From: Prochlorococcus sp. AG-363-B05
GTDB lineage: Bacteria; Cyanobacteriota; Cyanobacteriia; PCC-6307; Cyanobiaceae
Direction of reading: 5' to 3'
NCBI GenBank assembly: GCA_003278445.1
Contig: QCFD01000002.1
Coordinates: forward strand, 62,001 to 126,000
DNA: 64,000 bases
Within the stretch, counting starts at the first letter, position 1, and each line of letters starts with the position of its first letter. The translations under genes were made by a program, and so were the position numbers. A model generated the notes under the pieces. It was not told the DNA's origin. It did no database searches and was given only the letters and a program-made list of their open reading frames with translations. Shown here in pieces: positions 20,383 through 29,485 of the stretch.

Positions 20383-20485
20383 GTTTTTTGAGGGGTTCCG
20401 GGTTCGCCTCCACCCAACAGGGATAAGCTAAACATTGAATCTGAAGATCAATATTTACTTATCACCCGAAACAGTCAGGTGTGCG
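20383..20485 (-). promoter_or_regulatory. GC-rich structured leader of rpsB
   Basis: In an otherwise AT-rich gap the strand upstream of rpsB carries a 7-bp hairpin, CACCTGA-CTGTT-TCGGGTG (plus-strand 20463-20481), and a GC-rich block next to the start codon (GGGTGGAGGCGAACCCGG). The motif CTGTT..GGGTG occurs twice. Ribosomal protein S2 autoregulates rpsB-tsf through a leader in several bacteria, so this may be the cyanobacterial counterpart. That is inference; no family model was matched. Confidence 0.45.
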
Positions 20486-20524
20486 GTTTTAATTTACCAA
20501 TATAATCTAACAAACAATTGCTCT

Positions 20525-21454
20525 TCAAAGTCCTATTAATGATGCTTCTCTGAAAATTTGTCTCACTCCAATCAAATTAAGAGGAAGTCTTAGCAATTCC
20601 ATTGCCAGTCCAGATTTACCATTTTTAATGAGAAAAGCTAAAAGAGGTCTAATTGAACTGGTATTAATAAGTCCTCCTAGAGTTAAAAATTCCCAAAGGA
20701 AACGATGAATAAAAGTATATTGAATAATAAATTTAACTCTCAAAGTTGGATGCTTCCTATAAAAAACCAATCCCATCTTTGCTCTCTCCTTTTCAATTCG
20801 AATCAAATTAGGAATTTGTTCTAAATCCAATGCTGGATGCCAATGGTATCCAATGGCTTTTGGACATTTAATGAGCTTAACGCCCATATTTCTTAACCTT
20901 TCTCCTAATTCCAAATCTTCCCATCCATATAATCGAAAAGAAGGGTCAAAAAGACCTGATTTTTCTAAAACCTTTTTATCAATAGCAACATTACCCGTAG
21001 CGAAGTAAGCCCAGGACAAGTCTTGCAACTTGAAGGGTTCAGACTTCGGATTATTGAAATTAGATGTATTAATTACAGAACCATATGTAAAACATTTTTT
21101 AGTGCCATTTGTTTTCCATGCTTTAGTTAGAGAATTAACATGGTTAACCAAAAAATACTTTTCAACAATTAGATCACTATCAATGAAAACAATTAAATCA
21201 CCATTTGACTTATCCACCCCTAGGTTTCTTCCGATAGCGGGACCACAATGAGATTGTTCAAAAAGTTTTAAATGAGGAAAATTCTCAATATTTTTCTCTA
21301 ACCAATCGACAGTCCCATCAGTAGATCCATCATCTACGAGAACTATCTCATAATCATCAATTTCATCTATCAAAAATTGATTTTCTAATGAAACCAGACA
21401 CTTTTTTAGTATCGGAAGCCTATTATAAGTTGGTATAACAACACTTACTAACAT
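20525..21454 (-). CDS. Family 2 glycosyltransferase
   Basis: 309 aa. GT-A fold: VSVVIPTYNRLPILKKCL at the N-terminus, VLVDDGSTDGTVDWL, the DxD-type motif FIDSDLIV, and GYHWHP downstream. The acceptor-side segment FRLYGWEDLELGERLRNMG carries the ED pair common in these enzymes. It transfers a sugar from a nucleotide donor, probably to a surface polysaccharide, glycoprotein or lipid; the substrate cannot be told from sequence. No transmembrane segment is obvious. It is the gene upstream of rpsB but separated by the structured leader. Confidence 0.88.
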   Translation of the reverse strand: MLVSVVIPTYNRLPILKKCLVSLENQFLIDEIDDYEIVLVDDGSTDGTVDWLEKNIENFPHLKLFEQSHCGPAIGRNLGVDKSNGDLIVFIDSDLIVEKYFLVNHVNSLTKAWKTNGTKKCFTYGSVINTSNFNNPKSEPFKLQDLSWAYFATGNVAIDKKVLEKSGLFDPSFRLYGWEDLELGERLRNMGVKLIKCPKAIGYHWHPALDLEQIPNLIRIEKERAKMGLVFYRKHPTLRVKFIIQYTFIHRFLWEFLTLGGLINTSSIRPLLAFLIKNGKSGLAMELLRLPLNLIGVRQIFREASLIGL

Positions 21455-21540
21455 CCTAAATCAAAAACATTAAAAGATTTTGTTCAAACACTTTAAATTA
21501 TTAAGTAATTAAAAAATATTTTTTAATTTAAAAAAGGATA

Positions 21541-21696
21541 TTAATCGGCAGCTCCGCCGTTGTTTGCGGTACCAGTTACACCATTACCTGCCCCCTCACC
21601 TCTACCGTCATTACGAAGCTTACGCTTCTTGAATTTCCTTGCATAAGCGCGATTTCTCTCTTGCTTTTCTTTCTTAAGATTGCGTCTTTTAGACAT
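21541..21696 (-). CDS. 51-aa very basic small protein
   Basis: Below the ORF-track cutoff. It reads MSKRRNLKKEKQERNRAYARKF..., a strongly basic N-terminal 30 residues followed by a Gly/Asn/Ala-rich tail (GEGAGNGVTG). The composition suggests binding to RNA, DNA or the ribosome. GC content is higher than in the surrounding intergenic DNA, which supports real coding. It lies 37 bp downstream of devA on the same strand, so it may be the last gene of that operon. Function unknown. Confidence 0.65.
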   Translation of the reverse strand: MSKRRNLKKEKQERNRAYARKFKKRKLRNDGRGEGAGNGVTGTANNGGAAD

Positions 21697-21733
21697 GCTT
21701 TAATTTGACAGAATTTTATATATTTCCAATTTA

Positions 21734-22426
21734 CTAAACAGAGGGCAATAATTGGCCATCTTCCATTCGCAAGAGACGATCTGCTACATCTAATATTCTC
21801 GGATCATGAGTAACCATCAATACTGAACAGGATTGTTCTATAGCTAGTTTCTTTAATAAAATAACGATCTCTCTACCAGTTGAACTATCTAATGCAGAAG
21901 TTGGCTCATCCGCTAATAATAATTTTGGTCTTGCTGCGAGAGCTCGAGCAATAGCAACACGTTGTTTTTGGCCACCTGATAAGTCATGAGGTAGCTTTGC
22001 CATTTGATCTTCTAATCCGACAGCTCTTAGCCATTCTCTAGACTGTGCCCTGCGAGCCTTATATGAAAATCCATTTAAAAGGTCAGCACCCATTTGGACA
22101 TTTTGTTCAGCAGTTAGACATCTCAAAAGATTATGGCCCTGAAAAATCATGCCAATATTTTTTCTAAGATTCTGCCTGGTTTTTCTGCTGGCGCCGCAAA
22201 GCTGTTTCCCAAAGACTCTAAGATCTCCATCCTGAACTTTACGAAGTGCTCCAATTAAAGTCAGAAGAGTAGTTTTTCCACATCCAGAAGGTCCCGTAAG
22301 TAAAACAACTTCACCAGGGAAAATTTCCATTGAAATAGATTGAAGAACATGTCTTTTCATCTCTCCTTGACCATACCAATGATTCAGGGAAACAATTTTC
22401 AAAGTATTATTAACTAAATTGTTCAT
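21734..22426 (-). CDS. devA: DevA-type ABC exporter ATPase
   Basis: 230 aa. Walker A GPSGCGKTTLL, Q-loop IFQGHNLL, signature DLSGGQKQRVAIARAL, Walker B LLLADEPTSALD. It belongs to the MacB/LolD-like group and sits with DevC and DevB homologues, the three parts of the DevBCA exporter known from heterocyst glycolipid export in Anabaena. Unicellular cyanobacteria keep such systems, with unknown substrate. Last exporter gene of the pcyA-devB-devC-devA run. Confidence 0.88.
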   Translation of the reverse strand: MNNLVNNTLKIVSLNHWYGQGEMKRHVLQSISMEIFPGEVVLLTGPSGCGKTTLLTLIGALRKVQDGDLRVFGKQLCGASRKTRQNLRKNIGMIFQGHNLLRCLTAEQNVQMGADLLNGFSYKARRAQSREWLRAVGLEDQMAKLPHDLSGGQKQRVAIARALAARPKLLLADEPTSALDSSTGREIVILLKKLAIEQSCSVLMVTHDPRILDVADRLLRMEDGQLLPSV

Positions 22427-22458
22427 AAATATGTAATTTTAAGTATTAAAATTTTTCA

Positions 22459-23634
22459 TTAAAATATTTCAGCTGGATCAGCATCTGCCAATTTTTTCAT
22501 AGCCGCCAATGCTGATCCCATACACATAAAAAGTATCAAGAAAAATATAATTGATGCTCTACTAAAGCTCATTTCAACAGGCAATTTAGTTGACGATCGA
22601 ACTAAAGCATATAAAGCTTGACCTGAAATATAGGCTGGAATGTAACCCATAATTGATAATATAAAACCCTCTCTAGCGACAACGCCTAAAAGACTTCTTA
22701 GGTTATATCCCATTGCCATTAATGTTGCATATTCTGGCAAATGATCACTAACATCACTATAAAGTATTTGATAAACAATTACACAACCAACAATAAATCC
22801 CATTGCTGCACCCAAAGTAAAAATAAAGCCAATAGATGTACTACTTTTCCAATAATTCTTCTCAAAATCTATAAATGATTTTAAAGACATAACCTTAACA
22901 TCACTGGGTAAACTTAAATTCAAAGAGCGAACAACTTTTTCAATATCAGAGCCTTTCTTTAACCTTACCAAGCCAATTTCAATACTCCCTTGAGGATTAC
23001 CAGGTGATAATCCTAAGTAAGTCTCGCTACTAGTTATTAAATTTCCATCTGCGCCAAAAGACGGCCCTAAACTAACTATTCCAGAGACTCTGACTCTTTT
23101 TCCGGAAACTTCAGTTTCCACCAAACGACCAGACTTAAACCATGCGGAAATAGGACCAAATTCATCTCTTGAAAGATCGTCAAACAAAACCCTCCCTTTG
23201 TTTTTTAGAGTTGCAGCTTTTCTTTCAAAATCAGAATCAACTAATAGCGGCTTGCTTGGTTCAAAACCCAAAGCAAGAATGGATCTTGTTGATAAATTCT
23301 CAGGATTTCGCCAAAGAAGAAAATTCCAATTAACTGCAGTTGTTCCGATAACATCTTTATGTGCCATTGATTGAACTAATCTTCTACGAGGAAACCCACT
23401 CATACTTATTGAACTTTTTGAACGAGGACTAATTAAAACCAGATCAGCATTAAACAACTTATGAACCGTAACACTTGCGTCAAATAAACCATCTCTAAAA
23501 CCTAGTTGCATAAACATCAATATTCCTGCAAAAGATATTCCAGCAATAGCAACCAATATTCTTAAAGGTTGTCTTGTAAGCAAAAGCCAAGCAAGAGGTA
23601 TTTTTCTTTTTTCAAAAAATCTTTTTAACTTCAC
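22459..23634 (-). CDS. devC: DevC-type ABC exporter permease (FtsX-like)
   Basis: 391 aa with one N-terminal helix (LRILVAIAGISFAGILMFMQLGFRDGLFDAS), a long periplasmic domain (about residues 45-260) and three C-terminal helices: the FtsX/MacB permease topology. The start codon is GTG and overlaps the devB stop (TAGTG), which indicates translational coupling. It would join DevA at the membrane and DevB in the periplasm to form a tripartite exporter, probably with a TolC-type outer-membrane protein encoded elsewhere. Confidence 0.88.
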   Translation of the reverse strand: MKLKRFFEKRKIPLAWLLLTRQPLRILVAIAGISFAGILMFMQLGFRDGLFDASVTVHKLFNADLVLISPRSKSSISMSGFPRRRLVQSMAHKDVIGTTAVNWNFLLWRNPENLSTRSILALGFEPSKPLLVDSDFERKAATLKNKGRVLFDDLSRDEFGPISAWFKSGRLVETEVSGKRVRVSGIVSLGPSFGADGNLITSSETYLGLSPGNPQGSIEIGLVRLKKGSDIEKVVRSLNLSLPSDVKVMSLKSFIDFEKNYWKSSTSIGFIFTLGAAMGFIVGCVIVYQILYSDVSDHLPEYATLMAMGYNLRSLLGVVAREGFILSIMGYIPAYISGQALYALVRSSTKLPVEMSFSRASIIFFLILFMCMGSALAAMKKLADADPAEIF

Positions 23635-24542
23635 TATGGCTGGAAACGAGCGATTACCTTCATTCCAGTCAAATGCGAAACATTTTTGGCTGACGAAGTA
23701 TCAAGTTTAACCCTAACCTCAACAACTCTTGAATCAGCATCACCCGTAGGATCGGTTGAGAGAACACGCCTTTGTCTGACTTGTGGACTGATCAAACTTA
23801 CTTGACCTCTTAAAGACCCATCAAAACCGCCATTCTCACTAATTAAATCAACAATCTGGCCTATTTCGACTCTATCAATATCAGATTCATATACTTCTAT
23901 AAGTGCTTCCATTGATTGGTTAGCGCCAACATTAATAACTCCAGACGAAGTTGGTCTCTCTCCCTCTCGAGCTAGGATTTGGAGAACAATTCCATCAATT
24001 GGACTTTTTAATTGTGTTTGTTCTAAGTCAAAGTTGATTGCATCAATAGCTGATTTAATCTTTAATATCCTTGCCTCTAAAATAACAAGATCATCCTTCA
24101 TCTTATCTAAAACAATAACTGCCAACGCACCTTTATCGAAAAGCGTTTGATATCTTTTTATTTCCCTTTTCTGAATTCTTATTTCATTCTTCAATATATT
24201 TAAATTTGCCTTTTCAACTGCTAAATCAGCTTCAAGTTTAGGTCGATTGTCAAAAACAGCCAAGATTTGCTCCCTAGAAATTGAATCTCCTTCTTGGACT
24301 AATAGTTTAGATAATCTTGGTGTGCCACCCTTTCCACTTGTTGGAGCTGCTAATTTTCTTACTTCACCAAGAGGATTTAGTTGCCCAAGAGCTGCCACTC
24401 CTTCTATCTTCTCTACAATTTCAATAGTGTTAGAACGTTTATTTTCATTTAGATTTTTATTATTGCATCCATAAACTATAAGCACGAAAAAAGGTGCTAT
24501 GGAGTAAAGAAATATAGATTTAAAAGAAAAGTATTTAAACAT
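23634..24542 (-). CDS. devB: DevB-type membrane fusion protein (HlyD family)
   Basis: 302 aa. The N-terminal hydrophobic segment ends in LIVYGCNNKN, a possible but imperfect lipobox, so it is either a lipoprotein or has a signal anchor. The lipoyl/barrel-sandwich halves are around PLGEVRKLAAPTSG and QLKSPIDGIVLQILAREGE, separated by a coiled-coil hairpin (about 85-165). This is the periplasmic adaptor of the DevBCA exporter. Its ATG follows the pcyA stop codon directly (TAAATG) with no gap. Confidence 0.88.
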   Translation of the reverse strand: MFKYFSFKSIFLYSIAPFFVLIVYGCNNKNLNENKRSNTIEIVEKIEGVAALGQLNPLGEVRKLAAPTSGKGGTPRLSKLLVQEGDSISREQILAVFDNRPKLEADLAVEKANLNILKNEIRIQKREIKRYQTLFDKGALAVIVLDKMKDDLVILEARILKIKSAIDAINFDLEQTQLKSPIDGIVLQILAREGERPTSSGVINVGANQSMEALIEVYESDIDRVEIGQIVDLISENGGFDGSLRGQVSLISPQVRQRRVLSTDPTGDADSRVVEVRVKLDTSSAKNVSHLTGMKVIARFQP

Positions 24543-25268
24543 TTAACAAGAAAAAAGAATTTCCTCTATATATTGATCTGTCCAAGATGAACCAAAAAAC
24601 TTAGATAAAATAACTCTAGTTTTATCATTCTTTTTTTGATTCGAGCAATATTGTTTTTGATATTCAAATCGACTAATAGTATCTGATGAATTAATTTCAT
24701 CCCTTCTTACAACTACAACCAAAGATAATAATATAGATAAATATTTATCTATAAGTGTTAAGAATGACTTTTCTTCGTAGGAATCAACTGGACGAATAAA
24801 ACATACATATGGAGAAAAAATATATCCCCAATCTGGAAGCATCCTAGGATCTTTAAATTTAGGGATATGCAATGATGCCATTTGAGAACTCATGGATTGA
24901 GGGATGTACTTCCAAACAGGTGACAAGTCAACAATGGCAGCAGAAATATTATTAGAACTAAAAACCAAGTCAGCTCCAAATATTGGCAGGTCAAAACATG
25001 GGTCAGGAAAAAATACACAGTGCAGTATTTGAAATGGGCTCCCCAGTTTTGCAACTTCCAAATGTATTTTTCTAAACCCTTTAGCTTTATAAAATTCGTT
25101 TATAATAAAAAATTCCTCCTTTTTAAGGTTCCTGTAGATCTCACTAGATTTTGGATCAAAGGCTAGAGATTTAACATCAGGTAATGCATTGATTCTATTT
25201 TTTATAAGCTCTATAGCCTCAAGCAAAAGAGGATGAAATTTACTTTGAGTGCAAAAACCTGACTTCAA
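24543..25268 (-). CDS. pcyA: Phycocyanobilin:ferredoxin oxidoreductase
   Basis: 241 aa. The core ILHCVFFPDPCFDLPIFGADLV carries the His and Asp that in PcyA protonate biliverdin, within the ferredoxin-dependent bilin reductase fold. PcyA makes phycocyanobilin from biliverdin by four-electron reduction. Prochlorococcus lacks phycobilisomes, so the bilin may serve residual phycoerythrin, a photoreceptor or regulation. It is first in a packed unit with devBCA, an arrangement that could be functional or only positional. Confidence 0.93.
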   Translation of the reverse strand: MKSGFCTQSKFHPLLLEAIELIKNRINALPDVKSLAFDPKSSEIYRNLKKEEFFIINEFYKAKGFRKIHLEVAKLGSPFQILHCVFFPDPCFDLPIFGADLVFSSNNISAAIVDLSPVWKYIPQSMSSQMASLHIPKFKDPRMLPDWGYIFSPYVCFIRPVDSYEEKSFLTLIDKYLSILLSLVVVVRRDEINSSDTISRFEYQKQYCSNQKKNDKTRVILSKFFGSSWTDQYIEEILFSC

Positions 25269-25620
25269 AACTAATAACTCGAGTTAAGGGACTTGACGAG
25301 GAGGATAAAAAATCTTTGTTTCTAGATATGCCTATACAACATTATATAAGTATTAAGACACAAAAAAAGAGAAAATGAATTTTTCATGCCTAGCAAAGTA
25401 AATAAGAACTATGATTCATAGTTGAATTCAGAAAGAAATAACATATTATTAATGAAATTAATATATGCTTGATTTCAATATTGAGATAGAATTCATCTAT
25501 GTCTTAAATTTATAATTCTAAAGATTAAGATATCAAAAGCTTCACCATTATATAAATTTTAAATCTAATTCCTAAATATTCATATAGCATAAAGAATTAG
25601 TATCTATTAAAATATTTGGA
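25269..25620. other. Divergent intergenic region pcyA / M16 protease
   Basis: 352 bp, very AT-rich. It must hold the promoters for the pcyA operon and the M16 pair. I saw no credible small ORF (the longest start gives MNFSCLAK) and no strong hairpin. Confidence 0.5.
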
Positions 25621-26853
25621 ATGAAAGTCAATCATTGGACATTACCTAATGGTGCTACATGTGTTGTAGCTAATATTGAGGACTCTACATTGACATGTAT
25701 TGACTTTTGGTGCAAAGGAGGAAGTAATTATGAAATGAAAAATGAAGAAGGAATAGCACATTTCTTAGAACATATGATATTTAAAGGGAGCAAAAACCTG
25801 AAAGAAGGTGAATTTGATTTAAAGATTGAATCCTTAGGTGGAAGTAGTAATGCTGCAACTGGTCTTGATGATGTTCACTATCACGTTCTAGTACCACCTG
25901 AAAACACAGTAGAAGCACTTAATCTTCTATTAGAATTGTTATTATTTCCAGAAATTGAAAGAAATGCTTTTGAGATGGAGAAAGAAGTAGTTTTAGAAGA
26001 AATTTCACAAAATATTGATCAACCAGAAGAAATAATTTATATGAAATTATTAAAAGAATGTTGTTCACCTCATAGATATTCCAGGCCAATACTTGGTGAC
26101 AAGAAAACTGTTAGAAAAATATTTCCTGAACAAATGAAAGCATTTCACAAAGATCATTACGTAGGTAAAAATTGTAGTTTATGTATAGCAGGAAAGGTCC
26201 CAAATGAAATTCATTCGATAATTAATAACAGTCAACTTAAGCAATTAAAATCTAAAACGGAAAAGTTCAATATTGATAAACAAATCACTTTTAATAAAGG
26301 CTATAAAAAAGAATCCATACCAAGACTTGAAGGTGGAAGAATCTTAAAAGCTTGGAAACTGCCTCCCGCAAAAGAAAATCTGATAATTTTAGGTGCAGAA
26401 ATTGCTGCAACAATTTTATGCGAAGGCAGAAGCAGCCTTATGGTCAAAAAATTAAGAGAAGAAAAACGCATTATTGAATCAATAGAAATAGATTTACAAA
26501 TTCTTGAAAAAGGTGGATTAATAATTTTGGATGTATGTTGCCCGATAGAAAATCTTAAAATTGCTGAAAATGAAATCAACAATATTCTTAATCAATCGAC
26601 TAAAGTTTTATTCAATAAAAAAGATTTGGATCGTGCTAAAAAATTAGTCAAAAATAATATTTATTTTGGTCTGGAGTTAAGTAATCAAATTGCATCAACA
26701 CTTGGTGGTCAAGCACTTTGGGGACGACATGATTCTATACTAAAATCAATAAAAGAAATTTCTTTTTGGACATCAGAACGTCTAAATAAATTAATATTTC
26801 CATTATTTAATCCAGAAGAATCATTTACATTAATAGCTGAACCAGAGGATTAA
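25621..26853 (+). CDS. M16 zinc protease, active subunit
   Basis: 410 aa. The inverted zinc motif HFLEHMIFKG (HxxEH) is at about residue 48, and the distal Glu lies in the helix ALNLLLELLLFPEIERNAFEMEKEVVLEE. These are the M16 active-site elements (pitrilysin and processing peptidase family). Bacterial enzymes of this size work as a heterodimer with an inactive partner, and the next gene supplies one. Gap to that gene is 2 bp, so they are surely co-translated. Substrates unknown, probably short peptides. Confidence 0.92.
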   Translation: MKVNHWTLPNGATCVVANIEDSTLTCIDFWCKGGSNYEMKNEEGIAHFLEHMIFKGSKNLKEGEFDLKIESLGGSSNAATGLDDVHYHVLVPPENTVEALNLLLELLLFPEIERNAFEMEKEVVLEEISQNIDQPEEIIYMKLLKECCSPHRYSRPILGDKKTVRKIFPEQMKAFHKDHYVGKNCSLCIAGKVPNEIHSIINNSQLKQLKSKTEKFNIDKQITFNKGYKKESIPRLEGGRILKAWKLPPAKENLIILGAEIAATILCEGRSSLMVKKLREEKRIIESIEIDLQILEKGGLIILDVCCPIENLKIAENEINNILNQSTKVLFNKKDLDRAKKLVKNNIYFGLELSNQIASTLGGQALWGRHDSILKSIKEISFWTSERLNKLIFPLFNPEESFTLIAEPED

Positions 26854-26855
26854 AG

Positions 26856-28106
26856 ATGAACATCATTCTAGATAAATTCAATAGCAAAGAAATAATAGCA
26901 GCTAAACTATGGATAGAAGATGGAAGTCGAGCCGACCCAAATGATAAAAAAGGTATTCATCAAATTTTATTTTCAACAATAATTAGAGGTTGTGGGCCAT
27001 ACAATAATAATCAACTCTCAGAAATAGTAGAAAGTGCAGGGGCAATTTTAAACTGTGATACATTCGAAGATGGTCTACTAATAAGTCTTAAGTGTATAAA
27101 AGGCGATGCTTATAAACTTCTTCCTATACTTGGTTGGATGATTACAAAACCATCTCTAGAAATAGATCAAATTGAATTAGAAAAAGATCTAACTATAAAA
27201 GCAATTAAAAGACAACAAGAAAGTCCATATCAACAAGCATTTGATGGATGGAGAAAAATGATATATTCAGATGGGCCATATGGGCATGATCCACTTGGAT
27301 CAATCCAAGATATAAAAAGAATCGACAGAGAAGATATCTTATCAATCGCAAATTCATTATTATATAGAAATAAAAACTTAGTAATTGCAGGAAATTTACC
27401 TATTAATATCAAAGAATATTTAAAAGAATCTATTACTTTTATGGAAATTAATAAAATTGGATTGGATCAAAATAAAGAAAAGCAAACTATTAATAAATCA
27501 GGCCTTTTAGGTACACAAAAAAGAAATTTTATCAAGAGATCTATAAATACACAACAAGTCATTCTTCTATTAGGTAAGGCAACAATTAAGTACAATCATA
27601 AAGCTGATATCTTGCTTAGATTAATATCATGTTACTTAGGATATGGAATGTCAAGTTTATTATTTAAGGTTCTAAGAGAGAAATATGGAGTTGTTTATGA
27701 AGCAGGAGTTTATCATCCTATTAGAGAGAATCAAACACCATTTGTAATACATGCTTCTACTAGTGAAGATAAAGCTTCTCTTACTCTTAAGCTTCTCAAA
27801 GAATGTTGGGAAAAAGTTATTGATACTGAAATATCAGACGAAGAATTAAATCTCTTGAAAATAAAATATAGAGGGCAAATGGCTCATTCATTACAAAGTA
27901 TTAGTCAAAGAGCAGAACACAAAGCTCATCTTTTAGGAATTGGTCTAACAAAGAATCACGATAAAGAAATCCTAAAACGTGTTGAAAGTATAAGTAGTAA
28001 AGAGATCAGAGATGCTGCAAAAATATATTTAAGGAACCCTTCACTAAGTGTTTGCAGTAACAAAAATATTATTCAAAAAATTAGTCACCAGTGGAGTAAT
28101 TGTTAA
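26856..28106 (+). CDS. M16 protease-like, inactive partner subunit
   Basis: 416 aa with the M16 fold pattern (GADPNDKKGIHQILFSTIIRG at the position of the zinc motif) but no HxxEH, so the zinc site is lost. The C-terminal half keeps the substrate-closing elements (SCYLGYGMSSLLFKVLREKYGVVYEAG), where the conserved R/Y-type residues of M16 partners occur. It should complete the active site of the preceding protein, as in mitochondrial MPP alpha/beta. Its end overlaps sipA by 4 bp on the other strand. Confidence 0.9.
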   Translation: MNIILDKFNSKEIIAAKLWIEDGSRADPNDKKGIHQILFSTIIRGCGPYNNNQLSEIVESAGAILNCDTFEDGLLISLKCIKGDAYKLLPILGWMITKPSLEIDQIELEKDLTIKAIKRQQESPYQQAFDGWRKMIYSDGPYGHDPLGSIQDIKRIDREDILSIANSLLYRNKNLVIAGNLPINIKEYLKESITFMEINKIGLDQNKEKQTINKSGLLGTQKRNFIKRSINTQQVILLLGKATIKYNHKADILLRLISCYLGYGMSSLLFKVLREKYGVVYEAGVYHPIRENQTPFVIHASTSEDKASLTLKLLKECWEKVIDTEISDEELNLLKIKYRGQMAHSLQSISQRAEHKAHLLGIGLTKNHDKEILKRVESISSKEIRDAAKIYLRNPSLSVCSNKNIIQKISHQWSNC

Positions 28107-28333
28107 AAATCATTGTCTTTAACAATAAGTTTAAGTCTTTCAGCCGGGATCAAGAAATTTCCCCTTCTAAATTCTACTTCTAATAAATCCTTTGGCCTTA
28201 TTCCGATTACCACCCCTACCTCATCAAGAGATACAAGGTCTGGAGGTCTTATCATAGAGACAGAATCTATGGTTTTCAAATAAGGCATAGGAACTTGTAA
28301 GGATACTTTTTCTCCAATTGAAAAATTCATCAT
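28103..28333 (-). CDS. sipA: SipA / DUF3148 small SH3-like regulator
   Basis: 76 aa. The pattern SIGEKVSLQVPMPYLKTIDSVSMIRPPDLVSLDEVGVVIG, then VEFRRGNFLIPAERL, matches cyanobacterial SipA (DUF3148), a beta-barrel protein that binds the sensor kinase NblS and stimulates its autophosphorylation. NblS controls high-light and stress genes. No kinase gene lies nearby. It is convergent with the M16 pair and has its own short promoter region toward bioY. Confidence 0.82.
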   Translation of the reverse strand: MMNFSIGEKVSLQVPMPYLKTIDSVSMIRPPDLVSLDEVGVVIGIRPKDLLEVEFRRGNFLIPAERLKLIVKDNDF

Positions 28334-28405
28334 ACCTCAATGATTTTTATTGACATCTCTATCAATTAGTAAATAATACTAGATAAGATCTACTAATTAA
28401 ATTCA

Positions 28406-28978
28406 TTGAACATATTTAGTAGTGCGTTAAAAGCAATAACAGGCGTTATGTTAATCATAATCTGCGCAATGATACAATCATCTATCATTTTACCCCAACA
28501 AGACCTCTCTCTCTCAATTATTCCTCTTAATAGCACCTGGCAAATACAGGGTCTTCTTATGACTTCTCTTCTTTGCGGACCTCAGATAGGGATAATATGT
28601 GCTATTTCATATCTGATTATAGGTTTATTTTATTTACCTGTTTTTCATGGAGGAGGAAGTGTTGGTTATATTTTAACTCCTGAATTTGGATACTTATTAG
28701 GATTTATTCCTGCAGCCTGGATATGTGGTTTTTTATCTAAGAAAACATCAAGTGCTAATTTAATCAATTATTCATATTATACGTGTTTCTCATTATTCAT
28801 TTTGCACCTTACAGGTATTATTTACTTGTTTCTTGGTGAATTATTTGGAAATTGGATAGATAATGTATTTGATCTGATTTTAATCAATACATTAATACCC
28901 TTTCCAAATCAATTATTACTATGCATACCAATAAGTCTAATTTCAATATCCTTAAAACGTATACTAATACTAAAATGA
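28406..28978 (+). CDS. bioY: Biotin transporter BioY
   Basis: 190 aa with about six hydrophobic segments. GIICAISYLIIGLFYLPVFHGGGSVGYILTPEFGYLLGF is the BioY substrate-binding signature (the S component of ECF transporters). It takes up biotin, alone or with a shared EcfAT module that is not in this window. The start is TTG at 28406; no ATG lies close enough upstream. Its stop overlaps the likely lspA start (ATGA). Confidence 0.88.
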   Translation: MNIFSSALKAITGVMLIIICAMIQSSIILPQQDLSLSIIPLNSTWQIQGLLMTSLLCGPQIGIICAISYLIIGLFYLPVFHGGGSVGYILTPEFGYLLGFIPAAWICGFLSKKTSSANLINYSYYTCFSLFILHLTGIIYLFLGELFGNWIDNVFDLILINTLIPFPNQLLLCIPISLISISLKRILILK

Positions 28979-29445
28979 AACCATCTAAGAAAATAAGATT
29001 GAAGATAATAATTTATGCTTTTTATATTATTTTAATAGATCAGGTAACTAAGTTTTTAGTCTTAGTTGGCTTGGGATATGAAAGATCTATAAATCTTATT
29101 CCTAATTTATTAAACATAACTCTTGTAAAAAACAAAGGTGCCGCATTTAGTCTTTTTACCAATGCGACAACTTTTCTTACCTTTACAAGTTTTTTTGCTT
29201 CTTTTTTATTAATTATAATTATATTAAAATCCCCGCCTAAATCTTATTGGAATTCAATTGGAATTGCATATCTTTTAGGTGGTACAATAGGCAATGGAAT
29301 AGATAGGCTTGTTAAAGGATTCGTCCTTGATTTTATACAGATAGTACCTATTGATTTTCCTATTTTTAATGTAGCAGATATATCTATAAATATTGGTATA
29401 ATATGTTTTATAGCTGATCTGATATTAAAAAAAGATCAATCTTAA
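28975..29445 (+). CDS. lspA: Lipoprotein signal peptidase II
   Basis: The track ORF begins at 28921, but ATG at 28975 overlaps the bioY stop as ATGA and gives MKPSKKIRLKIIIYAFYIILIDQVTKF, the expected LspA N-terminus; I prefer it (156 aa). Four hydrophobic helices and both catalytic Asp regions are present: GGTIGNGIDRLVKGFVLDFI and PIFNVADISINIG. It cleaves signal peptides from prolipoproteins after lipidation. Coupled to bioY. Confidence 0.93.
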   Translation: MKPSKKIRLKIIIYAFYIILIDQVTKFLVLVGLGYERSINLIPNLLNITLVKNKGAAFSLFTNATTFLTFTSFFASFLLIIIILKSPPKSYWNSIGIAYLLGGTIGNGIDRLVKGFVLDFIQIVPIDFPIFNVADISINIGIICFIADLILKKDQS

Positions 29446-29485
29446 ATACTTTATATATCAAAAACAAACACATAAAACATTATAT

